NCBI GenBank assembly: GCA_946480925.1
Contig: CAMLLU010000027.1
Location: 6,373-70,372, forward strand
Source: an uncultured Rivibacter sp.
GTDB taxonomy: Bacteria; Pseudomonadota; Gammaproteobacteria; Burkholderiales; Burkholderiaceae
Length of the DNA stretch: 64,000 nucleotides
Direction: 5' to 3'
Below the pieces are notes generated by a model, which was not told the origin of the DNA, searched no databases, and worked only from the letters and a program-made list of their open reading frames with translations. The position numbers and the translations under genes were made by a program. Positions 1 through 6,765 of this stretch are shown here, piece by piece. Within the stretch, counting starts at the first letter, position 1; every line of letters begins with the position of its first letter.

Positions 1-2
1 TC

Positions 3-200
3 GCAGCCGCCCTTGGTGCGCTGTACGTGGCTGCTTTTGCCGTGATCGCGGTCTTGGTGACGTTCCGGGGTGGCACGGTGCGTGATCAAGTGGTCTTTCT
101 CCAAGACCTCCAGCGCAACTCGGAGTTCAAGCGTCGCTATCGACGCGAGTCAAGCAATCGCGCCTACCGCAACTGGAAGCGTTCAAGGGGCCTCAAATGA
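3..200 (+). CDS. Partial small inovirus membrane protein
   Basis: The reading frame is open from the window edge to a TGA at 198-200, giving 65 residues without the start. It begins with a hydrophobic segment (ALYVAAFAVIAVLVTF) followed by a long, strongly basic tail rich in Arg, Asn and Ser. The stop overlaps the next start (ATGA at 197-200), so the two are probably translationally coupled. Its position before the pIII-like gene fits a phage structural or morphogenesis protein. The basic tail is longer than in major coat proteins, so I do not assign a gene number. Confidence 0.55.
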   Translation, partial: AAALGALYVAAFAVIAVLVTFRGGTVRDQVVFLQDLQRNSEFKRRYRRESSNRAYRNWKRSRGLK

Positions 201-289
201 CCATCGTCCAGCTTTGGTACCTGTTCATCTTCGCCTGGGGCATCGTTTGCGGCTGGGCTGTCGTCGCTGGCATCAGCAAGGATCAATGA
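197..289 (+). CDS. 30-residue single-span membrane protein, pVII/pIX-like minor coat candidate
   Basis: ATG at 197 overlaps the preceding stop codon and the frame ends at TGA 287-289, one base before the pIII-like start at 291. The product is one hydrophobic helix (about residues 4-26, rich in Trp, Ile, Val and Gly) with a short polar end, SKDQ. Filamentous phages carry 30-35 residue pVII and pIX proteins that cap the virion tip, and they lie near gene III. Size, single span and tight packing support that role, but sequence alone cannot say which cap protein it is. Confidence 0.6.
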   Translation: MTIVQLWYLFIFAWGIVCGWAVVAGISKDQ

Positions 290-290
290 C

Positions 291-1655
291 ATGAAGCGGC
301 TCTTCGTGGCATTCCTGCTGGCCTGCTTTTTCATCAACGCCGCGCTTGCTCAAGCCGTGCCCGTTTCGAGGATGCAAAGTGCAATCTCAGCAGCCATTCA
401 ACAAAAGGCATTCAAGCGAGGATTTGCCGCCAACGATCCTCGCTTTGGCGCAACACTCAATCTGGTGTCTGGCAGCGTTGGCACTGTTGCAGGTAGCACT
501 GCCGCTGCCATCGTGGCAGGCGCTATTACAGCCCCTGCCTGGGCTACCGTGGCGATTTCTGTTGGTGTGGGCGCTGTTGTTACTGTCGGCGTCACTCTGG
601 CGGTTAACGGCGTCATTGACTGGCTCTTTCCGACTAACCCGACCGACACCACCCCGATAACCACCCATCAGAATCAAGCGTTGCCGAGTGGCAATGGTCT
701 TGTCGCTGGCGGCGCTTACTGGCAAACCAGCATTCTGGGCATCTACAGCGGCGATGCGATGAGCGGTATCCAGACCGCTGTCTCCATCAACTGGCCTGCT
801 GATGCGACCAGCACCTACGAGGTCGGCACCTGCACCACCACGTCGAATCCAACCAAGACAAGCTGCTTGGTCACTCGCGTCAACAAGGCAACCGGCTACA
901 AGCAGACCGGGTATGCGGCCATAGGTGCAACCTACTTCGCCAGCGGTGCACCCGGTAGCTGCCAACCCGGCTTTGTCTACCGGGCATCCTCGTGCATCGC
1001 TGTTCCGGCGACTACTCAGCCCGACGCCAAGGTCACTGCGCAGCAGGCCGTTGACGCCCTCCCCGCTTCGGAGTTGTCAAAGCCCCTCAATCCTCAAGTC
1101 GTCGCGTCGCTCGCAGACAAGGTTTGGCGAGACGCTGCTGCTCAACCTGGCTACAGCGGCCTTCCCTACATCGCCACCGATCCGATCACGACTGCTGAGG
1201 TAGACGCGTGGCGGCAGGCTAACCCCGACCGTTGGCCCACCGTCCAGGACTTTGTGAGCCCTCAGCCAGCCACAAACTCGCCTTGGGCCTTGCCGTCTTC
1301 CCCGACTGCAACCTCACAAGACCCTTCGGCAGCGACATCGCCCAGCACCAATCCTGCCGCAAGCTCGCCTCTGCAAAACCTTGGTCCTGACCCCGGCATC
1401 GGCTCGCCCACGCTCGAACCTACCCCAACGGCTCGCCAGATTCTTCAGCCGCTACTCGACCTGTTCCCCGACTTCCGCAGCTTCGTCGTCCCATCGCATC
1501 AAGCTATTTGCCCGAAGCCGACCTTCAACGTTTTCGGCAAGCAAGTCGTTATGGATGCGCACTGCACCATCAGCGAAGAGCAGCGTTCGGCGTTGTATGC
1601 CGTCATGGCTGCCGTGTGGGCCATGACAGCAGCGTTCATCATCCTGAGGGCTTGA
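291..1655 (+). CDS. pIII-like phage adsorption/minor coat protein
   Basis: This 454-residue protein starts with a Sec signal peptide (KRLFVAFLLACFF, cleavage near ALA-QA, residues 19-22) and ends with a hydrophobic anchor (about 433-452). That is the architecture of filamentous phage pIII, which is held in the inner membrane until virion release and then binds the host receptor. A Gly/Ala/Val-rich hydrophobic stretch lies at about residues 62-108, and a Pro/Ser/Thr-rich linker at about 315-380 separates the N-terminal part from the C-terminal anchor domain. The gene sits directly upstream of the pVI-like gene. Receptor-binding domains diverge quickly, so the call rests on architecture and position. 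Confidence 0.75.
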   Translation: MKRLFVAFLLACFFINAALAQAVPVSRMQSAISAAIQQKAFKRGFAANDPRFGATLNLVSGSVGTVAGSTAAAIVAGAITAPAWATVAISVGVGAVVTVGVTLAVNGVIDWLFPTNPTDTTPITTHQNQALPSGNGLVAGGAYWQTSILGIYSGDAMSGIQTAVSINWPADATSTYEVGTCTTTSNPTKTSCLVTRVNKATGYKQTGYAAIGATYFASGAPGSCQPGFVYRASSCIAVPATTQPDAKVTAQQAVDALPASELSKPLNPQVVASLADKVWRDAAAQPGYSGLPYIATDPITTAEVDAWRQANPDRWPTVQDFVSPQPATNSPWALPSSPTATSQDPSAATSPSTNPAASSPLQNLGPDPGIGSPTLEPTPTARQILQPLLDLFPDFRSFVVPSHQAICPKPTFNVFGKQVVMDAHCTISEEQRSALYAVMAAVWAMTAAFIILRA

Positions 1656-1661
1656 TCCATC

Positions 1662-1955
1662 ATGTTTGGCATTCTTCTCTCTGCCCTGAACGCCGCGCTG
1701 GCGTTCCTCGTGCGGTCTGTGATCGTCAAGTTCGCCGTGTTCTTCGGCTTGTTCTTCATCACGACTGAATTCATGCAGGTGCTTGTGTCTTCGGGTCTAT
1801 TCCCGAGCGCGGGCGGCATCAGCTCCTCGTTGGGGTCGATCCCGGCAGGCGTCTGGTATTTCCTCGACCTGTTCAACGTATCGGCGGGCATCCCTCTGGT
1901 TCTGTCCGCCTACGCGACGCGGTTCATCATCCGTCGAATTCCTGTGATCGGGTGA
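1662..1955 (+). CDS. pVI-like inovirus minor coat protein (DUF2523 type)
   Basis: A 97-residue membrane protein with about three hydrophobic segments: near residues 5-30, 33-52 and 60-85. It begins six bases after the pIII-like stop and ends four bases before the Zot start. DUF2523 proteins of this size are standard neighbours of pIII and Zot in inoviruses, where pVI anchors pIII to the virion end. The call rests on size, hydropathy and gene order. Confidence 0.75.
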   Translation: MFGILLSALNAALAFLVRSVIVKFAVFFGLFFITTEFMQVLVSSGLFPSAGGISSSLGSIPAGVWYFLDLFNVSAGIPLVLSAYATRFIIRRIPVIG

Positions 1956-1958
1956 CGC

Positions 1959-3023
1959 ATGGCGATCAACTGCTATTGCGGCCTGCAAGGCTCTGGCAAG
2001 TCCTACGAGGTTGTGTCGTCTGTCATCCTCGAAGCCGTTTCACAGGGGAGACGGGTCGTAACGAACGTCAGCGGCATCGATGAGGATCGCATTCACGAAT
2101 ACCTCGTGAACAAACGCGATGCGGACGCTGAAAAGTTGGGCTGCATCGTTCATGTCACCAATGACCGCATCACCCAGCCTCAGTTTTTCCCGGACGAGGA
2201 GAAGCCGGAGCTTGATTCGGTTGTTCAGGGCGGCGACCTCGTAGCGGTGGACGAGGCTTGGCGATTCTGGGGCACAGACCTTGGCAAGCTCAGCCATGAG
2301 CACATGCAGTTCTTTCGCATGCATCGGCACTACGTGCATCCCAAGACATCTGTGGCCTGCGACGTGGCCCTGATGACTCAGGACGTGACCGGCCTGCATC
2401 GCTCGGTGAAGAACGTGATTGAGTTCACTTTCAAGATGCAGAAGCACAAGTCCCTCGGGCTTGCCAAGCGCTATCGCGTTGACATCCACGAGGGCTGGAA
2501 GATCAATGGCAAGACCCGCATCGACCATCGGCAAAAGGCATACGACCCAGAGATTTTTCCCCTGTACCAGTCCTACGCTGGCGGGCAAGGCACCGAGGCG
2601 GCAATCGACAAGCGGCAGAACATCCTGGGCAATCGAACCTTGTGGATGTACGCGGGCGGCTTTGTCGTCTTGGCGCTCATTTCAGGTGTGTCGATCTGGC
2701 GCTTTTTCCACCCCACAGCGGCGAAGACATCTGCCGCTCCTTCGGCCACCTCTGCACCGGCTTCTGCGACTCAGCCTTCCGTGGTCAAAGTCGATCAGCC
2801 TCCAATGTCTGAATCGTGGCGCATCGTCGGTGAGTACCAGTCCGGCACTGACCGCTGGGTCGTTGTATCTGATGAATTAGGGCGTCTTCGGGTCGAGAGT
2901 CCCAGCGTCTTTACGTCCTCAGGCCCTGCAATGGTTGGTGACATTGATGGCGCTCGGGTCGCACGGTGGACTGGCCGCATTCCTCACGCTCCGTCCGTTC
3001 AAGCCCCGGAGGTGCTCAAGTGA
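1959..3023 (+). CDS. zot: Zonular occludens toxin-like (Zot/pI) phage assembly ATPase
   Basis: This 354-residue protein has a clear Walker A motif near the N-terminus (GLQGSGKS, residues 8-15) and a Walker B-like DLVAVDEA (about 93-100). A membrane span follows at about residues 228-246 (MYAGGFVVLALISG), then a Ser/Ala/Pro-rich periplasmic linker and a small C-terminal domain. This is the layout of pI/Zot, the inner-membrane motor that extrudes filamentous phage through the envelope. It lies between the pVI-like gene and the phage secretin, its expected outer-membrane partner. Its stop codon overlaps the secretin GTG start. Confidence 0.95.
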   Translation: MAINCYCGLQGSGKSYEVVSSVILEAVSQGRRVVTNVSGIDEDRIHEYLVNKRDADAEKLGCIVHVTNDRITQPQFFPDEEKPELDSVVQGGDLVAVDEAWRFWGTDLGKLSHEHMQFFRMHRHYVHPKTSVACDVALMTQDVTGLHRSVKNVIEFTFKMQKHKSLGLAKRYRVDIHEGWKINGKTRIDHRQKAYDPEIFPLYQSYAGGQGTEAAIDKRQNILGNRTLWMYAGGFVVLALISGVSIWRFFHPTAAKTSAAPSATSAPASATQPSVVKVDQPPMSESWRIVGEYQSGTDRWVVVSDELGRLRVESPSVFTSSGPAMVGDIDGARVARWTGRIPHAPSVQAPEVLK

Positions 3024-4291
3024 AAAAGCTGCTTGCGATCCTTGCCCTCGCGTTCAGCGTGCTTGCTCAGGCGCAGATAGTCCCCACGTCAGCACAGCCT
3101 GTGAAGTTTGACTTTCAGTCCATCAGCGTCCCTCAGGTTATCCAGCTGGTGTATGCCGACGTGCTCAAGCAGTCCTTCGTCATCGACCCGGCTGTCATCT
3201 CCGATGGTCGCGTTGTGTCTTTCCGGTTTGACTCGTCCAAGGGCAACTTGCGCACTTTCTGGACGGCCTTTCTCGACTCACTCGGCCTATCCGTTGAAAC
3301 GAGATCTGGCGTTGACTTCGTGACCGTCAAGAAGCCTGACCAGCCGAAGCCAGTTCCCACCGACGCCTACGTCTACAGGCCGCGTTTTCGTTCCGTCCAG
3401 TACCTCGTCGATCTGTTGGGCTCTCTGTTCAAGTCTGGGGCCTTCTCTGTTCAACGCGCGGTTCGTTCCTCTCCCGGCGAACCATCACCAACCAACGCTC
3501 CCCCTGCGAGTGCATCTGCTCAGGTTCAAACTGACTCGGACACTCTGATCTTCCAGGGCTCGGAAGTCGAAGTTGCCAACCTGAAGCGATTGCTTGCCCA
3601 GGTTGATCTGCCCGTTGGTGAGGTGTTTGTCCGCGCTGTTCTGTTCGAGGTGTCCACAGGCCGTGAAGATGCGTCTGGCTTTTCGCTTGCTCTGAGCCTT
3701 CTTGGTGGAAAGCTCGGCGTATCCATCGGTTCTTCGCCATCACAGGCAAACGCGGTCACTTTCAAGTCGGGGACTATTGATGCAGCCTTTGGTCTTCTTG
3801 CCTCAGACAGCCGCTTCAAGACCCTTTCCTCGCCACGCCTGCGCGTCAAGAGCGGAACGTCTGCCCGACTGATGGTCGGCCAGGACGTGCCCACCCTCGG
3901 CTCTGTCTCCTACCCACAGGGAGGTGGTGCTCCCGTTCAATCCGTCGAGTATCGGAGTGCTGGCGTCATCTTCTCTTTGTCTCCCACGGTGCGCGACTCT
4001 TTGATTGACCTGCTTGTCGATCAGCAGATTTCAGACTTCGCCAAGACCGAGACCGGCGTCAACAACTCCCCCACGCTCAGCAAGCGCGCCTTGTCCACCA
4101 CTGTCAGCCTTTCCGATGGCGAACTGGTTCTGCTCGGCGGACTCACCAGCCAGAAGCTCGTGGAGTCATCAAGCGGCTTGTCGTGGCTTCCCAAGGCGCT
4201 TCGTTCATCTGGTCAAAGCCAGTCGCAGACGGAAGTTTTGCTACTGTTGCAGGTGGAGCGCGTGCAAGCAGATTCGGTCGCGGCACGCTGA
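3020..4291 (+). CDS. Phage-encoded secretin (pIV-like outer-membrane channel)
   Basis: The GTG at 3020 is chosen as start. It overlaps the Zot stop, has a GGAGG about seven bases upstream, and places a signal peptide first (KKLLAILALAFSVLAQAQ). The 423-residue product has an N0/STN-like domain (FDFQSISVPQVIQLVYADVL, about residues 30-80), an N1-like domain, and a C-terminal secretin domain with VGQDVPTLGSV and LSDGELVLLGGLTSQ near the end. It forms the multimeric channel through which the virion exits, working with Zot. Many inoviruses borrow a host secretin, whereas this one carries its own. The last codons lie inside the left arm of the inverted repeat at 4284-4317. Confidence 0.93.
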   Translation: MKKLLAILALAFSVLAQAQIVPTSAQPVKFDFQSISVPQVIQLVYADVLKQSFVIDPAVISDGRVVSFRFDSSKGNLRTFWTAFLDSLGLSVETRSGVDFVTVKKPDQPKPVPTDAYVYRPRFRSVQYLVDLLGSLFKSGAFSVQRAVRSSPGEPSPTNAPPASASAQVQTDSDTLIFQGSEVEVANLKRLLAQVDLPVGEVFVRAVLFEVSTGREDASGFSLALSLLGGKLGVSIGSSPSQANAVTFKSGTIDAAFGLLASDSRFKTLSSPRLRVKSGTSARLMVGQDVPTLGSVSYPQGGGAPVQSVEYRSAGVIFSLSPTVRDSLIDLLVDQQISDFAKTETGVNNSPTLSKRALSTTVSLSDGELVLLGGLTSQKLVESSSGLSWLPKALRSSGQSQSQTEVLLLLQVERVQADSVAAR

Positions 4292-4317
4292 AACACTCAC
4301 AGTCGTACTGCCAGTAC
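4284..4317 (+). repeat. Left arm of 34-bp inverted repeat around the exonuclease cassette
   Basis: Bases 4284-4301 (CACGCTGAAACACTCACA) and 4305-4317 (GTACTGCCAGTAC) reappear as reverse complement at 5186-5219: 17 of 18 and 12 of 13 positions match, with a three-base variable spacer. The inner part is itself a local palindrome: GTCGTACTG, C, CAGTACGAC at 4302-4320. The arm overlaps the secretin stop codon. There is no T-tract, so a simple intrinsic terminator is unlikely. Confidence 0.85.
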
Positions 4318-4345
4318 GACTTCCAGCTTTTGGAGGGCCGCAGAA

Positions 4346-4642
4346 GTGCAGGACGATGATCGGTTCGGCGTTCCGGAAAGCGCTTTTTTGACGGCCCAGA
4401 AAGCCCATGGGCGCGCTCAGACCGTGCGATGTGGGGTGTACGTGCCTACCCGTTCTGAAGTGCGCTCCATGCCCCCTGAAACCCTGCGCCCCCTGCTGAT
4501 TGAATGGCTGTGGGAGTCGCCCTCGGAGTTGATCCCGACCGATCAGCAAATCAGCCAGGTCAAAGCGGAGCTTGAGGCCAGGCCGGACGCTGACGCAATG
4601 GCCGCGTTGATTGAAGAGTGCCGCCATTACATCGAGGGCTGA
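4346..4642 (+). CDS. Hypothetical 98-residue protein, first gene of the palindrome-bracketed cassette
   Basis: GTG at 4346 is preceded by GGAGGG about ten bases upstream. The product is soluble and acidic, with no signal peptide or membrane span. The C-terminal half is predicted helical (LRPLLIEWLWESPSELI, then KAELEARPDADAMAALIEEC). I do not recognise the family. It ends three bases before the exonuclease start, so the two are probably co-translated, and both lie inside the inverted repeat. A helper or modulator of the nuclease is possible but unsupported beyond adjacency. Confidence 0.6.
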   Translation: MQDDDRFGVPESAFLTAQKAHGRAQTVRCGVYVPTRSEVRSMPPETLRPLLIEWLWESPSELIPTDQQISQVKAELEARPDADAMAALIEECRHYIEG

Positions 4643-4644
4643 CC

Positions 4645-5181
4645 GTGGATGCGCCGATCCTCGTCATCGACCTTGAGGCGACCTGTTCTGACGATGGAAG
4701 CATCACGCCAGAGCAGATGGAGGTGATCGAACTGGGCGCAGTCTGGGCCACGCCTGCCGGTGAAGTCATCGCCACCATGCAGCGCTTTGTCAGGCCGACC
4801 GAGCGCCCGACCCTTACCCCCTTCTGCCTTTCACTGACCCACATCGAGCAGGCCAGCATCGACACCGCGCCGAACTGGCCCACGGTTGCCGCCGAGTTGG
4901 CCGAGTTCGCCCGCCTGCACGCCGGGCAGTGTTGGGGGAGTTGGGGCAAGTACGACGCACGCCAGATCGAGCGCGAGACGGCCCGCCATGCCTTCGCTGA
5001 CCCGCTGGCAGGGCTCCCCCACGTCAACCTAAAGGCAGCGTTCGCCAAGGCCCGCAGGATCAAGCAGGTGGGCATGGCCATGGCCTTGCAGATCGTCGGC
5101 TTTGAGCTGGAAGGCGAGCACCACCGCGCCCTTTCGGACGCCCGGAACATCGCCAAGCTACTTCCCTATGCGCTCGCCTGA
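4645..5181 (+). CDS. DEDDh-family 3'-5' exonuclease (DnaQ/KapD-like), phage accessory gene
   Basis: GTG at 4645 is chosen because it begins right before the first catalytic motif and has GAGGG upstream. The 178-residue protein shows the DEDDh signature: VIDLEATC (D-x-E, about residues 6-13), a middle motif around WGSWGKYDARQIE (Asp near residue 100) and the C-terminal EHHRALSDARNIAKLL (H-x4-D). These residues bind two metal ions for 3'-5' hydrolysis of DNA or RNA. DnaQ epsilon and KapD-type proteins share the fold. An exonuclease is not a core inovirus function, and together with the bracketing repeats it suggests an accessory (moron-type) gene. Whether the substrate is DNA, RNA or a host defence signal cannot be told. 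Confidence 0.85.
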   Translation: MDAPILVIDLEATCSDDGSITPEQMEVIELGAVWATPAGEVIATMQRFVRPTERPTLTPFCLSLTHIEQASIDTAPNWPTVAAELAEFARLHAGQCWGSWGKYDARQIERETARHAFADPLAGLPHVNLKAAFAKARRIKQVGMAMALQIVGFELEGEHHRALSDARNIAKLLPYALA

Positions 5182-5185
5182 ACCT

Positions 5186-5219
5186 GTACTGCCAGTACAC
5201 GTGTGAGCGTTTCAGCGTG
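5186..5219 (-). repeat. Right arm of 34-bp inverted repeat around the exonuclease cassette
   Basis: GTACTGCCAGTAC (5186-5198), three variable bases, then TGTGAGCGTTTCAGCGTG (5202-5219) is the reverse complement of the arm at 4284-4317 with one mismatch in the outer 18 bases. The inner palindrome is shorter here: TGTACTG, C, CAGTACA (5185-5199). It starts four bases after the exonuclease stop. Confidence 0.85.
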
Positions 5220-5242
5220 GCAGTTGTCTCTCTGCCTTCGTC

Positions 5243-5271
5243 GTTATCGTAATTACCGTAATTACGATAAC
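5243..5271. promoter_or_regulatory. Perfect 29-bp palindrome in the phage non-coding region
   Basis: GTTATCGTAATTAC, a single C, then GTAATTACGATAAC form 14-bp perfect arms. Each arm also contains the 8-bp palindrome GTAATTAC, so the site reads as two tandem palindromic half-sites nine bases apart. A weaker CTACCGTAG follows at 5271-5279. It is strikingly A/T-rich for this DNA. A repressor operator, replication-origin hairpin or recombinase core are all possible. Nothing in the window decides between them. Confidence 0.7.
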
Positions 5272-5380
5272 TACCGTAGCAAGCTCACGGCTTGCCCTTC
5301 CGGTGTTCCTTGCTCTGGCCGTCGCCCTCTCGCGTCCTGAAGCTCTCGCTCGGGTCAAGCAGAACTTGCGGGACCGTGGA

Positions 5381-5418
5381 ATAAATGGGGTCGAGCGCAG
5401 CGAGGGGCCCCCGTTTAT
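5381..5418. other. Hairpin in the phage non-coding region, candidate packaging or origin structure
   Basis: ATAAATGGGG (5381-5390) pairs with CCCCGTTTAT (5409-5418) through ten base pairs including one T-G, around an 18-base loop ending in GGGG. Inovirus intergenic regions carry hairpins serving as packaging signal and replication origin. The position between the last gene and the attachment site fits that use, but sequence alone does not prove it. Confidence 0.45.
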
Positions 5419-5518
5419 GCCGCGAAAGCCCGGAAGTTGTGCTTGACGCGCTCCCCCTCAGTACGCTTCCGGCATCGCCGGGGGATGTAGGCCGCAGGCC
5501 GTTAAGCAGCCCCCGGTG

Positions 5519-5590
5519 GTGCCTCACGGCGAGTGGCCCCCGGCAGGGCCGCCGGAGGCACACTGTCAACAGCGTCAACGAGGTGTCAAC
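5519..5590. repeat. Compound GC-rich hairpin plus three GTCAAC direct repeats
   Basis: GTGCCTC (5519-5525) pairs with GAGGCAC (5555-5561), and GGCCC/GGGCC pair inside the same interval. Three GTCAAC copies follow at 5565, 5574 and 5585 (spacing 9 and 11). Short direct repeats about 100 bp inside an attachment site are typical of integrase or excisionase arm-binding sites, and could also be iterons. The rest of 5220-5682 shows no convincing gene. Confidence 0.4.
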
Positions 5591-5682
5591 GGCATAGCTG
5601 CCCAGTGCGGATACAATGCAGGCTCAAGCTTCGCTAAGTCGTTGATTTGCTGGGTATTGCGGACCTATTGCGGGCCTGGGTC

Positions 5683-5732
<50 letters not shown>

Positions 5733-5740
5733 GATCTCCC

Positions 5741-5783
5741 AGAAGCGTTAGCAGGCAAGTGCCCGCTAACGCTTCTTTGCTTT
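5741..5783 (+). terminator. Intrinsic terminator behind the tRNA-Met attachment site
   Basis: AGAAGCGTTAGC (5741-5752) pairs perfectly with GCTAACGCTTCT (5765-5776) around a loop, followed by TTGCTTT. It presumably terminated the original tRNA-Met transcript and now ends transcription leaving the prophage. Confidence 0.8.
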
Positions 5784-5822
5784 GGGCCTTCCTTCGCTTC
5801 AGGCCTTTCCGTCCGCAAACGC

Positions 5823-6647
5823 ATGCTCAGCCTGACGCAGCTCACCATCCGCCGCGCGAGGGAAGAACGCCTGCCGCAGGTGGCCGGCAGCCTGGCCTTC
5901 GCGACCGTGCTGTCGATCGTGCCGCTGTTCGCCGTGAGCTTCGCGCTGTTCACGCGCTTTCCGGTCTTCAGCCGCTTCGAGCAGGCCATCGAAGAGCATC
6001 TGCTCAGGAGCCTGCTGCCGGCCGAGATCTCGCGCACGGTGCTCAAGCACCTGGGCCAGTTCGCGGCCAATGCCAACGGCCTCACTCTGGTGGGCTCGCT
6101 GTTCCTGCTGCTCGCGGCCATGGCGCTGCTGCTCACGGTGGAGAACGCGCTCAATCAGATCTGGCAGGTGAAAAAAGGCCGCCCGATCTTCAAGCGGCTG
6201 GGGCTCCACGCGCTGATGCTGGCCGTCGGGCCACCGGCGCTGGGCGCCAGCTTGTGGGCCACGTCGTATCTCTTCAGCGCGTCGATCGGGTTGATCGGTA
6301 CGGTGCCGGCCCCCGTCGAGTTCGTGCTCCATCTGGGCCCGGTGCTGCTGGGGCTCGTCGCCTTCGGCTGCGTGTTCTATTTCGTGCCCAACGCCCCCGT
6401 GCGACGACGCGATGCGTTCGTGGGCGGGCTGCTCGCGAGCGTCGCCTTCGAGCTGGGCAAGCGCGGCTTTGCCGCCTACCTGCTCAAGGTGCCCACCTAC
6501 AAGGCCGTCTACGGCGCATTTGCGGTGGTGCCCGTCTTCTTGCTGTGGGTGTATTTCTCCTGGCTCGTGACGCTGGCGGCCGCGCTCGTCACCGCCAACC
6601 TCGGCCGCGGCGCCAAGCGGCCGGCGGGCAAGCCTCCTCGCCGATGA
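5823..6647 (+). CDS. YihY/BrkB family inner-membrane protein
   Basis: A 274-residue polytopic membrane protein. The N-terminal LAFATVLSIVPLFAVSFALF motif (about residues 23-43) and the later YGAFAVVPVFLLWVYFSWL with a C-terminal LAAALVTANLGRG are typical of the YihY/BrkB family, once mislabelled RNase BN. About six hydrophobic segments are visible. Function is not established; roles as a transporter or virulence-associated membrane protein have been proposed. It is the first chromosomal gene right of the phage attachment site and has no obvious operon partner. Confidence 0.85.
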   Translation: MLSLTQLTIRRAREERLPQVAGSLAFATVLSIVPLFAVSFALFTRFPVFSRFEQAIEEHLLRSLLPAEISRTVLKHLGQFAANANGLTLVGSLFLLLAAMALLLTVENALNQIWQVKKGRPIFKRLGLHALMLAVGPPALGASLWATSYLFSASIGLIGTVPAPVEFVLHLGPVLLGLVAFGCVFYFVPNAPVRRRDAFVGGLLASVAFELGKRGFAAYLLKVPTYKAVYGAFAVVPVFLLWVYFSWLVTLAAALVTANLGRGAKRPAGKPPRR

Positions 6648-6678
6648 ATGACGCGCGTTCGGCGGCGTGATCGTTCCT

Positions 6679-6708
6679 GCCAATCCGTTTCACGCAATCG
6701 GCCATCGC
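6679..6708 (+). promoter_or_regulatory. Putative AraC-regulator operator upstream of the CoA-transferase/racemase gene
   Basis: CTGCCAATCC at 6677-6686 and GCCATCG at 6701 form GCCAAT/GCCATC direct repeats starting 22 bp apart, 58 bp before the start at 6766. The same arrangement is at 9142-9170 and 10265-10294. It is the most degenerate of the three. See the finding on the AraC regulon. Confidence 0.45.
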
Positions 6709-6765
6709 GGGGCCACAGGCCACTGCCTAGACTGGGCCGGCATCACCACTGCGCCCCCCCCTACG

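Noticed and set aside
5243..5271. dif/XerCD recombination site
   Set aside because: The palindrome does not resemble the 11-6-11 dif arrangement or the usual XerD half-site, and the phage boundary is at the tRNA instead.
5285..5597. Open frames on both strands in the phage non-coding region
   Set aside because: No ribosome sites, no motifs, and they overlap palindromes and hairpins that explain the sequence better.
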